The notes beneath the pieces were generated by a model. It had not been told where the DNA came from, searched no databases, and saw only the letters and a list, made by a program, of their open reading frames with translations. A DNA stretch of 20,925 nucleotides from an uncultured Bacteroidota bacterium (GTDB taxonomy: Bacteria > Bacteroidota > Ignavibacteria > UBA10030 > UBA8401): assembly GCA_937920105.1 (NCBI GenBank), contig CALETH010000108.1, positions 1-20,925 of the forward strand, read 5' to 3'. The position numbers and the translations under genes are program-made. This document shows, one piece after another, positions 9,501-15,354 of the stretch (position 1 is the first letter of the stretch; every line of letters begins with the position of its first letter).

Positions 9501-10276
9501 TTTATTTTAAGTTGATTTTCATATTCAAACGTACGTTGCGTATTCCAATCCGCATTAATACTTAATTTATCTCCGATAGTTCCGGTAACAGTAACTTGTA
9601 CTTGTTGAGAAAAATCTGGTTCATTCCGGCTATTGCCAAGAATGGAAAGCGTATTTTGGTCTGTTGTGGTATTGCGAAAACCTGCATGAATATCAACACT
9701 ACCACCAATTTGAATATTAATACGCGGTGGTCCAAAAATACTAAATACGGGATTTGCTGGAATGGGAATATCTATTTTTGTGAACGAACTAAAAAGGTCA
9801 TTGACAGCATCATTTTGTTTTCCAGCATCATCTTTAGTAATAAGTTCTTGGAAATTTTTTTGTAACTCAAACTGGGAACGCTGAGCAATATATTCACTCA
9901 ATGGCATTGTTATCGGAATTTTTATGTCTTTTCCGTAGAGCGTCTCACGAATCGTAACATATTTTCCTGTAGAATCTAATTTTACTTCGCGTTGAATAAT
10001 TGCCGGTGTTGAAAGAAAAAATGAATTTTTGAATGACGAAACAGAAGTTGTTGGAGAATCTTTTCGTTGATAAAGAAATTGCTCTATACGAGCAGAAGAA
10101 TCCCGAGGAATTTTATTGAGCGAATCTTGTTTTGCAGTGAGAAGAGAAAGTGAATCTAACGCAAGAGGCGTTTTAAGAGAATCTTGTGGAAGAGTAATGG
10201 CAAGACTATCGCTTTGTTGTGCAAAAGCAATAGTGCAGAAAAACATGAAAGAAAGAAAATATTGTATTTTGTACAC
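3536..10276 (-). CDS. sprA: SprA, outer-membrane translocon of the type IX secretion system
   Basis: SprA (Sov in Porphyromonas) is the very large beta-barrel through which T9SS cargo crosses the outer membrane. This 2246-residue protein is close to the roughly 2400 residues of the Flavobacterium johnsoniae protein. It begins with a signal peptide (MYKIQYFLSFMFFCTIAFA, then QQ). Family-typical segments include GNVSLSTNSAFIGSSSALFG near residue 270, YLDDFEGAKRTISFG near 808, and IWVNELRLT near 1350. Many alternating amphipathic strands follow and the barrel-like C-terminus ends in VDVKIMIQ. The start codon is GTG; a TAA lies three codons upstream, and the next methionine (residue 11) would destroy the signal peptide. 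Residues about 1757-1840 form a charged low-complexity linker that begins inside an in-frame DNA palindrome. The gene stands alone, with 340 bp upstream and about 167 bp downstream free of genes. Confidence 0.96.
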   Translation of the reverse strand: MYKIQYFLSFMFFCTIAFAQQSDSLAITLPQDSLKTPLALDSLSLLTAKQDSLNKIPRDSSARIEQFLYQRKDSPTTSVSSFKNSFFLSTPAIIQREVKLDSTGKYVTIRETLYGKDIKIPITMPLSEYIAQRSQFELQKNFQELITKDDAGKQNDAVNDLFSSFTKIDIPIPANPVFSIFGPPRINIQIGGSVDIHAGFRNTTTDQNTLSILGNSRNEPDFSQQVQVTVTGTIGDKLSINADWNTQRTFEYENQLKIKYTGYEDEIIQSIEAGNVSLSTNSAFIGSSSALFGVKAVTQFGPLKLTSVASQKKGQVQGKTISGGSQTKEFSIQLTKYSTDHFLIDTSYRPYYEQQLQKQTTNGNVQVIDYEVWTSRIGTPDPNKDRKGVAILNLPPNTSQNATQYNAFRQTKESVAGEVEVLTWEKLERGKDYTLHDFTGHLILEKSVSDGQAIAISYKVADGNTYGEFDINSSDTSQVLVFKLIKPKNLLPQYKAPWNMMLKNIYSLGGKNIKKDGFELEIKYTLPGQEPVTEIAGQKILRVVGLDRVSDDGSPTPDNKFDYIRGTTIDEARGEIIFPSLEPFKTGMSNYFKENNIAGDTLFTYPEIYDTTLHVAEKSVYNRYTITGKTTAENSNTISLGFNVVEGSVKVLLNGIERVEGSDYTVDYIVGQIIIRNPELLASGQKLEVKYEQNDLFQLASKTLLGTRGEMQFSEKTFLGFTIMNLNQETLSDKVRLGEEPINNSIYGIDFNTSTELPFLTKALDALPFISTKAKSDFSIKGEVAYMSPDPNTKKSSISGDGGESVAYLDDFEGAKRTISFGTTYTSWKDMSPPKFQYGVDPDILNLIPDSTKIYSKGKTFWYTLERNVSVTDIWPNRSISRGNDAISAFNIYYNPLKRGEYNYSPDLQQTLLTNPKKNWGGIQKLLSSSKIDLGKENITFIELWVKIEQGTIDSTRKVFLDLGGVSEDVIPVSADKTYGKLDTEEKNLPNNILNEGEDTGIDGIFDADEKIRYADFIQANKSLFPEIENDPAGDNWSKDASFESINNGENSQLSESGQNPNTEDLNGNNVLDKVDNYFEYELNLDTSATNPQRVGGGVNGWYQYRIPIVNYKRKVGSPDFSLIEFARLWFTGFDTPLHLKIVEFNLVGNQWEELKKNDSTFAVSVVNVEDNLSYSSPPGVVRERDKTKPDEQVYANEQSLVLTFNNLQDGENREAIKRFSKAMDIFSYKEMKMFVHGSPHFSSTAATPDAKVFIRFGVDSTNYYEYRTSVFPGWDARNNISINFENITALKQGRDSAAIVSVITKPVEGGPDGATYGVRGNPALTNITYISIGVENPNIPNTTTNLTGEIWVNELRLTNVDDAAGWAYNVSATLHLADISTVNFTYSQKDPNFHGLEERFGSRSTNENWTVATSVGIEKLLPSTWSGTSLPISYSHSENFSQPKYLPSSDVLVTEASERQREVVLTKTNSSTEAEKEAQRIITETQTKDITDTYTMSNIKINIPSERWYIRDIINRFSYGTSYTTKFSRSPTVAKNNYWKWDGSINYGYTLSPDLYIAPFGFLSEIFFLKEFKDLKIFFPITGFSFGTSASRSRTEELKRNLQKVDLTRGFTASRGFNFDWKLTENGFINPSGDYKLSISSSLLHLETDRFNQQRSFSSIMNDIFFKSQVIYFGNDNNYQQIFNLNTKPRFLSIGGIDKFLTLSFRYGVTYTWNNSYQNGDLGKSTNWNNNISTSMDFSLKQFVETWWSAKQESKTVGMSRSDGTPQPTQQTPRGRGRERREEDVSETPKEENENIVKPLQDSIAIVSEIKDSTSQIPSTKNKIVEALRILIKTPLLDYDKITLSFTQGNNSQNPGVPGRPGFGNFFGRVPFFQEQDADYGPTRMYQLGLSSTPTVNGLRAANANISDVFGQKNTVSIKTNRELWTGARLDLNWDLSWEYSRTQTIRTDEKGTPTITNTATGGRIDRSFFTIPPVFIFSIFKSGIEEVGKQYSTLRSNKGDTRNDALKLAEAFETGFETLPIFKKLLGSYYPHVNYSFQWDGLEKISFFEKFASRISFNHSYKSGYSQTFKGTVDGNTIENQHIDYAFSPLIGFSITFKELLKGNASANIKFNTNANYDLTPSTKNISEGGTQEISVTGSYARSGFEFPFFGISLKNDIDMSFSYSFSKNSKRTYSFGEEINLNGTPGEGSSKTIMEPRIKYTLSARVTASLFYRYTKTAPDEGGSRIPGSSINEGGVDVKIMIQ
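4980..5007. repeat. GC-rich palindrome inside sprA, read in frame
   Basis: GTCCCGT at 4980-4986 and ACGGGAC at 4991-4997 form a perfect 7-bp stem with a 4-base loop. The flank up to 5007 (ATCCCTACGG) partly repeats the same bases. The segment is strikingly GC-rich within an AT-rich gene. On the coding (minus) strand it reads CCGTAGGGATGTCCCGT and onward, giving residues TVGMSRSDGT at about 1757-1766 of SprA. The string resembles a GTAGGGAC/GTCCCGT dispersed repeat that I associate with Bacteroidota intergenic DNA. An in-frame insertion into a tolerant linker is the inferred explanation. Confidence 0.5.
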
Positions 10277-10420
10277 TACGGTTTAATACAAAAATAATAC
10301 GAATAAAGTATGAATTTATTGTAGCAATACGAAATAATATTTTCCTTTCTGATATTTTTGAATAAATAAAGTAGAAAAAAGAATAATAAGAGACAAGTGG
10401 AAAATGATATGATTTTCTAC

Positions 10421-10460
10421 AATAAAAATAAAAGCGAAAATTCCGATACATCGAAATTTC
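10421..10460 (-). terminator. Probable intrinsic terminator of the three-gene secreted-protein operon
   Basis: On the minus strand a hairpin spans 10460-10436. About nine pairs form, including one G-T, in AAATTTCGA/TCGGAATTT around a 4-base TGTA loop. It is followed by CGC and then a T-rich run (TTTTATTTTTAT) down to 10422. It lies about 157 bases after the stop of the 760-residue cargo gene. The stem is AT-rich with only three G-C pairs, hence the moderate confidence. Confidence 0.45.
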
Positions 10461-10479
10461 TGCTTTGTTGTTTGAGAAA

Positions 10480-10500
10480 GTTTTACTTCTTACTTCCATA
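10480..10500. repeat. Short heptamer tract, three units
   Basis: Units GTTTTAC, TTCTTAC and TTCCATA follow one another at 10480, 10487 and 10494. The middle unit is identical to one in the tract at 118-152. The tract ends exactly where the GC-rich palindromic element begins at 10501, suggesting that the element interrupted or landed beside an older heptamer array. Confidence 0.35.
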
Positions 10501-10556
10501 GGACACACCCCTCATTCCCCTCTCTCCTTCGCTCAACCCTTCACACAGAGGGGACG
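10501..10556. repeat. GC-rich palindromic intergenic element
   Basis: It begins GGACACACCCC and contains TCCCCTCT at 10516-10523 and AGAGGGGA at 10547-10554, a perfect 8-bp stem with a 23-base loop containing CCTTCGCTCAACCCTTC. Composition is sharply different from the surrounding AT-rich DNA. The combination of GACACACCCC with a CCCCTCT...AGAGGGG stem resembles an intergenic repeat that I associate with several Bacteroidota genomes. It is non-coding in all frames that matter here. No poly-T tract follows the stem on either strand beyond CGCTTTTTG on the plus side, which is not downstream of any plus-strand gene. Confidence 0.55.
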
Positions 10557-10562
10557 CTTTTG

Positions 10563-10618
10563 TAATTCTCTCTTCTAAATCTTATCTCCTGACTACTGAC
10601 CTCTGACAACTGACTACT
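10563..10618. repeat. Eight-unit heptamer tract overlapping a stop codon
   Basis: Eight consecutive 7-base units run from 10563 to 10618. Seven end in CT and one in TT. The last four, from 10591, share the form GACNNCT (GACTACT, GACCTCT, GACAACT, GACTACT). The final two bases belong to the TAG stop codon (10617-10619) of the T9SS cargo gene. Read on the minus strand, the stop codon is itself the first part of an AGTAGTC/AGTTGTC-style repeat. This is the clearest tandem periodicity in the window and resembles STRR-type heptamers. Confidence 0.7.
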
Positions 10619-12899
10619 ACTTTAACAACATCATCTTCTTTGTTTCTACAAATGTTCCACTTTGCAAACGGTAAAGATACATTCCACTGGGTACATTGTT
10701 GGCATTCCATTGGAGAGATTTGTAGCCGGCGGATTGTTGTTCATTCACCAACGTTGAAACTTCTTGTCCGAGAATGTTATAGATTTTTAGTGTAACAAAA
10801 CTTTCTTCTTTTAATCCGTAATTAAATGTTGTTGTGGGATTAAATGGATTAGGATAATTTTGTGCAAGAAAATATTCTTTGGGAATTGCTGGTGTTTGTT
10901 GTGTAGTATTGATACTATTTTTACTTATCTCTCCGCCGCTTGTTTGCCCGCCGCCATCTCCAAGAATGTTGTAACCATAATAATAACTGAGTAACGATGT
11001 AAGTTGGTCTGCAAAAATTGCTGGTGTGTTTGGCTGTTGGATAGCATTTTGTGTATTGCCATTGACTATACTGCTGACTTGAGTATATGTGGGAACTTGT
11101 GCTCGAAAAGAACTTCCTGCACTTGCTTTAAAACCATCTTTGAGAATTATTTTATCTCCGGCAATGACATTATCTGTTTGTGCATTGTTGACTGTATAAT
11201 TTACTCCTGCTTGACCGGCAAGTGTTGCGGTACCGGCAATGACGGATGATGTGGATGGTGTATTGGGACGAGTAGTGAGCGTAAGATTGCCGTCAGAAAT
11301 AAGAGGTTTATTTAATGCTAATGAAGATGCTATTTGTTGAAGATTATATGTTTTCATAAATATAAGTGTGTCTGTTGGTTTAGAGATAGGAACACATTTT
11401 AATAAAAATGAAACACTTGGCGGAAGCATTAGAGTATTTGTTGGGGCTGGACCTCCACGAGGACCGTCAAAAGTCAGATTTATATTAATTCCACCATTAT
11501 TAATTACACCAGTGTTATAATATGATGTCATTGGTCCTTGATTACCAACATATGCCACTTGTGAAGATATTATTTTCAAATTTGAATATGGATTAAATTC
11601 GTATTCTATAGCATTTTTAAGACAAAAGGTATAATTGTATTCACCATAACACTCAAGTAGTGGGTCGAATTGTGCATTAGAATAATAACACCCTGAACTT
11701 GTGTAATCATTTTGTTGATAGTAAATAGATGGTCGTGTTTTCAATGTAAATATGCCAAGAGGTTGGTTGTATAGTGGTGCTTTTGAATCAAGTGTATCAT
11801 GAATGGAACCCGGAACAAAAATAGTTAACTCTCCTACTAATTGGTTTGTTGTCATTGTTCCTGTTAATTCTAATTCACCTCGTAAACTAATCGGTGTTGG
11901 TGCAGGTGGTATTTGAGCGCTCCCACTCATAAGGCCAGCAAAACCATCTATAAAACCAGCAAGACCAGGTAAAATTGGAAAAAATTTTAGTGGTGTTAAA
12001 GTAACTAAACCTGCAATTTGTACCAATGGACCAGCATACCATTTTCCTTGTATCTGAGCATTTATGGCTTCATCTCTTAACTTCTCTATAGCTTTATCAT
12101 AGGTCATAAAATTATTATATCCTTTAGCAAATGGAGTTGTTGCTTTATCAATGAAACCAGTTAAGTTATTGCCTGTTCCTCCTATTTGCATGTTATCTGT
12201 TTGACCATTCCCAATTAATCCACTAAGATTTATATTTCCATCTAATTTTAGAATAGATGTGTTAACTCCCATTATTTCAAACTTGAACGAACCAACTGCT
12301 TGATTTATTGTATTATCATATCCCACTATGTTAAAATCAACATAACACCATGCGGTTGGAGCAATTTTACCAATACTTGAGATAACAAAATTATTATCAC
12401 ATTCATTAGAAAAGGCCTTATCACTTGCTACATACGAAAATAAATTTGTGTTGGGAATTCCAACTAAACTTAATTTTACAAGAGCATGAGAATATGTATT
12501 TACCAACGTATTCCAATAAAATAAACGAAATAATCCTCTATACTTATTATACAAAATAAATGTTGGCATAAATGAAGCACCTTGAGATGCGGTTCCAAAA
12601 TCTCTATAGACTAATACCCAACCGTCTTCTTTTTTGATATCTGGGTTAGAAGTTGCTCCTAATGTGGAGGCAGGACCACCAGCATTATAATAAGGAAGTT
12701 TAACATTCCAAAAGACTATACCCGATTGAGTATTAGCGTAAATTGCATAAACACTATCTTTTGTCCAATCCCAATTTTTATTTCTATTGGGGTCATTAAC
12801 AGACATTACTCTATTTAATGATAGTGGTACATTTTGTGAGTAAAGATATATTGGTAAAAAAATTATAGATAGTAAAATATGTAGTATTGTTTTTTTCAT
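10617..12899 (-). CDS. Secreted T9SS cargo protein with type A C-terminal sorting domain
   Basis: This 760-residue protein has a signal peptide (MKKTILHILLSIIFLPIYLYS, then QN) and ends in a T9SS type A sorting domain at about 677-760. That domain contains FLAQNYPNPFNPTTTFNYG, LKIYNILGQEVSTLV and PSGMYLYRLQSGTFVETKK. Such domains direct export through SprA and surface attachment or release. Just before it, at about 550-600, NVIAGDKIILKDGFKASAG matches the 3-coathanger stack type segment common in Bacteroidota surface proteins. The large N-terminal part is rich in Asn, Thr, Gly and Tyr and looks like beta structure; I recognise no enzyme motif there. It is the last gene of a three-gene operon, 11 bp after the lipoprotein gene, with GGTGA as a closely spaced ribosome site. 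Function beyond secretion is unknown. Confidence 0.92.
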   Translation of the reverse strand: MKKTILHILLSIIFLPIYLYSQNVPLSLNRVMSVNDPNRNKNWDWTKDSVYAIYANTQSGIVFWNVKLPYYNAGGPASTLGATSNPDIKKEDGWVLVYRDFGTASQGASFMPTFILYNKYRGLFRLFYWNTLVNTYSHALVKLSLVGIPNTNLFSYVASDKAFSNECDNNFVISSIGKIAPTAWCYVDFNIVGYDNTINQAVGSFKFEIMGVNTSILKLDGNINLSGLIGNGQTDNMQIGGTGNNLTGFIDKATTPFAKGYNNFMTYDKAIEKLRDEAINAQIQGKWYAGPLVQIAGLVTLTPLKFFPILPGLAGFIDGFAGLMSGSAQIPPAPTPISLRGELELTGTMTTNQLVGELTIFVPGSIHDTLDSKAPLYNQPLGIFTLKTRPSIYYQQNDYTSSGCYYSNAQFDPLLECYGEYNYTFCLKNAIEYEFNPYSNLKIISSQVAYVGNQGPMTSYYNTGVINNGGININLTFDGPRGGPAPTNTLMLPPSVSFLLKCVPISKPTDTLIFMKTYNLQQIASSLALNKPLISDGNLTLTTRPNTPSTSSVIAGTATLAGQAGVNYTVNNAQTDNVIAGDKIILKDGFKASAGSSFRAQVPTYTQVSSIVNGNTQNAIQQPNTPAIFADQLTSLLSYYYGYNILGDGGGQTSGGEISKNSINTTQQTPAIPKEYFLAQNYPNPFNPTTTFNYGLKEESFVTLKIYNILGQEVSTLVNEQQSAGYKSLQWNANNVPSGMYLYRLQSGTFVETKKMMLLK

Positions 12900-12910
12900 G
12901 TATTCACCGT

Positions 12911-13225
12911 TTAATATGATATAGTCATAGAATTAGATTCAGGATGCTGAGTTATACTTACAACAACAGAAATAGCTTTAGATAAATCATAATATGATGA
13001 TTTATCTATAATTAAATATCCATCTCTTACTTCAAATGTTGAATTATTTTTATTGTAAGAAAAGTTTTTCCCATCATATGTTACCACAATAATAGTAACT
13101 TTAGGTAATGCTTCTTTCACTTTTTCTTCAATAGAAAATGTTGGTGTAACAGGATTGTCATCACCACATCCCGTTACAAACAATGCTACAAAAAACATCA
13201 CCACAAAAAAATATTTTGTTTTCAT
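12911..13225 (-). CDS. Small exported lipoprotein, unknown function
   Basis: The 104-residue product has a type II signal peptide ending in the lipobox VTGC, with Cys20 as the predicted lipidated residue, followed by GDDNPVTP. The Asp residues after the cysteine would matter for sorting in some Gram-negatives, but the rule in this lineage is uncertain. The mature part, about 85 residues, has beta-rich segments (VTIIVVTYDGKNFSYN, GYLIIDKSSYYDL, AISVVVSITQH) and no known motif. Its ribosome site AAGGAG overlaps the stop codon of the upstream gene, and the downstream cargo gene begins 11 bp after it, so it belongs in a single operon with both. It might anchor or assist one of them; that is speculation. 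Confidence 0.85.
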   Translation of the reverse strand: MKTKYFFVVMFFVALFVTGCGDDNPVTPTFSIEEKVKEALPKVTIIVVTYDGKNFSYNKNNSTFEVRDGYLIIDKSSYYDLSKAISVVVSITQHPESNSMTISY

Positions 13226-13230
13226 AAATT

Positions 13231-13236
13231 CTCCTT
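13231..13236 (-). promoter_or_regulatory. Ribosome binding site overlapping the upstream stop codon
   Basis: AAGGAG on the minus strand lies 5 bases before the ATG at 13225. It shares two bases with the TAA stop (13235-13237) of the preceding gene. This is a strong Shine-Dalgarno match and points to translational coupling within the operon. Confidence 0.7.
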
Positions 13237-14362
13237 ATTCTTGAGTTTTATTTTCTTGTAATTGTTGTATTTCTTTTTTCAATTCAATCACATACAACGT
13301 CAACTCTTCAATCTTTTGCAATAATTTAGATTGCATTTCTCCAACAGCAACACCATTTTCTTCTACCATTTTTGCATTCGGTATTTCTGGTAAGTGTTTG
13401 TTGGCTTTGATAAATTCTTCTACTTCGTTTAAAGATTTAAGTTTATAATTTTCATCAAATACAAAATCTGACCAGCCGGTACTGCTTACAATTATTTCTT
13501 TTGCGGTAATTGTTCCATTCACTGCCAGTTTGGATTGGGGAGAAGCAGTTCCTATTCCTACATTACCATTCCAATCCATCGCCAAATGAGTAGCATCACC
13601 AAGATTTGCTCCTGCATTGATTTTAAATCTCCCATCACTCATATCAATTCCAACAGAATACCAACTGGAATTATAGTTGTGAAATCGTAATTTTGTATCT
13701 TGACCATCGCCACGTCCTATTTCTATATCACCAGTAGCAAAAACATTGCCTTGACCACTCACCCAAAATTTTGGAGTACCATTTCTCTGTATATTAAGAG
13801 CAGTCAAATTACCATTATTACTTGCATCATTAACAATTATTCCAGTTAAACCACTTTCATTTTGCATTGGCATCAAAGTAGCTTTCATTACTGCCGTATT
13901 ATTTGAGCCAATTACATCTAATTTTGCTTGTGGGGTTGTGGTACCAATGCCAACATTGCCTGAAGTTGTAACCCGCATTTTTTCAGAAACATTAACATCA
14001 TTAGGTCCAGTAGAAATAATTAAATCATTCCAACTAGTATATAATCCCAATCCATGGTCTGGAATCCCATTTATTGTTGCTCCATTTCTGTTAGCAATAA
14101 TTCCTATATTTCCTGCATAATAGGTTGTTGCTGCTATTTCAGAATATCCTGTATTTGCGGGGTTCCAAGCAATCGTGTTATATACACTAATTTTATTTGC
14201 TCCACCGGGACGAGATACATCTAAAGTATAATTAGGTGTTGTAGTTCCTATACCTACATTTCCATTTATGTAATAAGTATTACTTCCATTTTGCAGCCAT
14301 TGCCCTGTTGCAGAAAATGTTGCTGCTAAAAAAATTGAGATGGTAAAAATTGTTTTGTGCAT
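13235..14362 (-). CDS. Secreted GNVGIGTTTP-repeat protein with C-terminal coiled coil (tail-fibre-like)
   Basis: This 375-residue protein has a signal peptide (MHKTIFTISIFLAATFSATG, then QW). The motif GNVGIGT(T/A)(T/S)P occurs three times, near residues 34, 137 and 266, each followed by a short LDV or LAV strand. The C-terminus contains FDENYKLKSLNEVEEFIKAN, HLPEIPNAKMVEENG and VAVGEMQSKLLQKIEEL, then a Lys/Glu/Gln coiled coil to the end. This architecture is widespread in Bacteroidota proteins usually labelled tail-fibre or endosialidase-chaperone-like, thought to form trimeric fibres. There is no phage context here and the protein has a signal peptide, so a surface fibre or adhesin-like role is more plausible. 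It is the first gene of the operon; AAAGGA at 14370-14375 is its ribosome site. Confidence 0.9.
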   Translation of the reverse strand: MHKTIFTISIFLAATFSATGQWLQNGSNTYYINGNVGIGTTTPNYTLDVSRPGGANKISVYNTIAWNPANTGYSEIAATTYYAGNIGIIANRNGATINGIPDHGLGLYTSWNDLIISTGPNDVNVSEKMRVTTSGNVGIGTTTPQAKLDVIGSNNTAVMKATLMPMQNESGLTGIIVNDASNNGNLTALNIQRNGTPKFWVSGQGNVFATGDIEIGRGDGQDTKLRFHNYNSSWYSVGIDMSDGRFKINAGANLGDATHLAMDWNGNVGIGTASPQSKLAVNGTITAKEIIVSSTGWSDFVFDENYKLKSLNEVEEFIKANKHLPEIPNAKMVEENGVAVGEMQSKLLQKIEELTLYVIELKKEIQQLQENKTQE

Positions 14363-14369
14363 AAAAAAA

Positions 14370-14375
14370 TCCTTT
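14370..14375 (-). promoter_or_regulatory. Ribosome binding site of the operon's first gene
   Basis: AAAGGA on the minus strand lies 7 bases before the ATG at 14362. It confirms the start that places the signal peptide at the N-terminus. Confidence 0.55.
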
Positions 14376-14494
14376 CGGTAATAGTTATAATTTTTGAGTT
14401 ATCAGTTTTTGTAAAAATTTTTATTTTTGATTTGTATTTTTACTTTTCCGCATTTGATTTTTTATCTAAAAAATATCACTCCCAAAAATACAAA

Positions 14495-14519
14495 GCGAAT
14501 CCAAAATATTTGGATTCGC
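14495..14519 (-). terminator. Intrinsic terminator of the TPR/PBP-radC operon
   Basis: A perfect 11-bp stem, GCGAATCCAAA with TTTGGATTCGC, encloses the 3-base loop ATA. On the minus strand it is followed immediately by TTTGTATTTTTG, the expected T-rich run. On the plus strand it is followed by CTCCTTAACG, so it works in the minus direction. It lies about 100 bases past the radC stop and upstream of the next operon, separating the two transcription units. The promoter of the downstream operon must lie between 14363 and about 14490. Confidence 0.8.
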
Positions 14520-14618
14520 CTCCTTAACGTAAATTATAAAGATTTTAGAATATAGATATTTATATAATTTTTTTACTGGTTTATTATACAAATTAAATTT
14601 TACTTTGTCAAACAATTA

Positions 14619-15353
14619 TCACAATAATCCTTCTTCCACAAAACTCACATACTCATTTCCAGCAATAATAATATGGTCATTAACGGGAATGCCTACAACT
14701 CTTCCTGCATGAATCAGTTGTTTTGTTATCAAAATATCATCTTCACTGGGAGTTTTGTTTCCGCTGGGATGATTGTGGAGAAGAATAACACTGGCAGCGT
14801 TATCGAGAATCGCTTGGCGAAATACTTCGCGTGGATGAACTAATGAGGAATTCAATAATCCTTTTGTAATTATTGTCGATTTTATCAATTTTCCAGAGTT
14901 ATTGAGTGAAAGCATCATAAACACTTCTTGTTTTTTATCCTGCAACAATGGGGAAAATTGCTGAAAAACATCTTCCGGAGAACAAATGCTTTTTTTCTTT
15001 TCTGTTGGGAGTGCGTGAAGACGGCGTGCTAGTTCAAAAACACTGGCAATACTCACTGCACGGGCTTTTCCAATTCCTTTATATTGCATTAATTCTTCTA
15101 CACTTAAAATAGAAATTGTTCGTAAGGATTTATGTTCTATCAAAAGATTTTTTGCAATATCCAAAGCACTGGCATTTCCAGTTCCAGAGCCAATAATAAT
15201 AGCAAGCAATTCTGCTGCGGTAAGAAAATCCATTCCGTTATTTAAAAATTTTTCTCGCGGACGTTCGTTTTCTGGCCAGTCTTTTATTGTACTGCGAACA
15301 GTATTTTCTTTTTCACGAACGATAGTGAGCAAATTCTTTTTTTGGAGTGGCAT
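14619..15353 (-). CDS. radC: RadC family protein (JAMM/MPN domain)
   Basis: RadC-family proteins combine an N-terminal helix-hairpin-helix region with a JAMM metalloprotease fold. They are named for DNA repair, although the repair role of the Escherichia coli protein has been questioned. Here the N-terminus has DWPENERPREKFL, ELLAIIIGSGTGNASALDIA and the hairpin YKGIGKARAVSIAS. The C-terminal half has HPREVFRQAI and the metal-binding motif LLHNHPSGNKTPSEDD (HxHPSG, then Asp). I chose the ATG at 15353 (244 residues), which follows the upstream stop by one base. A TTG at 15365 would add four residues and overlap the upstream gene. The length is near the usual 220-230 residues. Co-transcription with the TPR/binding-protein gene is strongly implied by spacing; a functional link is not evident. 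Confidence 0.95.
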   Translation of the reverse strand: MPLQKKNLLTIVREKENTVRSTIKDWPENERPREKFLNNGMDFLTAAELLAIIIGSGTGNASALDIAKNLLIEHKSLRTISILSVEELMQYKGIGKARAVSIASVFELARRLHALPTEKKKSICSPEDVFQQFSPLLQDKKQEVFMMLSLNNSGKLIKSTIITKGLLNSSLVHPREVFRQAILDNAASVILLHNHPSGNKTPSEDDILITKQLIHAGRVVGIPVNDHIIIAGNEYVSFVEEGLL

Positions 15354-15354
15354 T

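Larger units (their letters stand above)
10277..10616. other. Gene-free interval of 340 bp holding a terminator and a compound repeat block
   Basis: From the sprA start upward, 10277-10420 is plain AT-rich leader in which I see no convincing promoter. A terminator-like hairpin for the upstream operon lies at 10421-10460. From 10480 to the next stop codon the DNA is repeat-derived: a short heptamer tract, a GC-rich palindromic element, then an eight-unit heptamer tract. An open frame reaching from the sprA 5' end to 10508 on the minus strand looks random and has no signal of its own. The sprA promoter must lie within this interval. Confidence 0.7.

Noticed and set aside
10289..10296. TATTTTTG on the minus strand, a match to the Bacteroidota TAnnTTTG promoter element, 12 bases before the sprA start
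   Set aside because: No TTTG partner at the usual spacing, and the leader would be only a few bases long; such matches are frequent in DNA this rich in A and T.
10206..10508. Minus-strand open frame of 100 codons overlapping the 5' end of sprA
   Set aside because: Composition looks random (Phe, Tyr, Ser and Ile runs), it begins inside the repeat block, and it overlaps a well-supported gene in another frame.
11004..11249. Cysteine-rich plus-strand open frame of 81 codons
   Set aside because: It is antisense to the 3-coathanger segment of the cargo gene; the cysteines arise from complementing Thr/Ala-rich codons.
13235..14362. Phage tail-fibre gene or prophage remnant
   Set aside because: The protein has a signal peptide and sits in an operon of exported proteins; no other phage gene is present.
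14376..14490. TTTACA...TATAAC on the minus strand as a sigma-70-like promoter for the fibre-protein operon
   Set aside because: The spacing is about 20 bases, too long for a standard promoter, and this phylum uses a different consensus.
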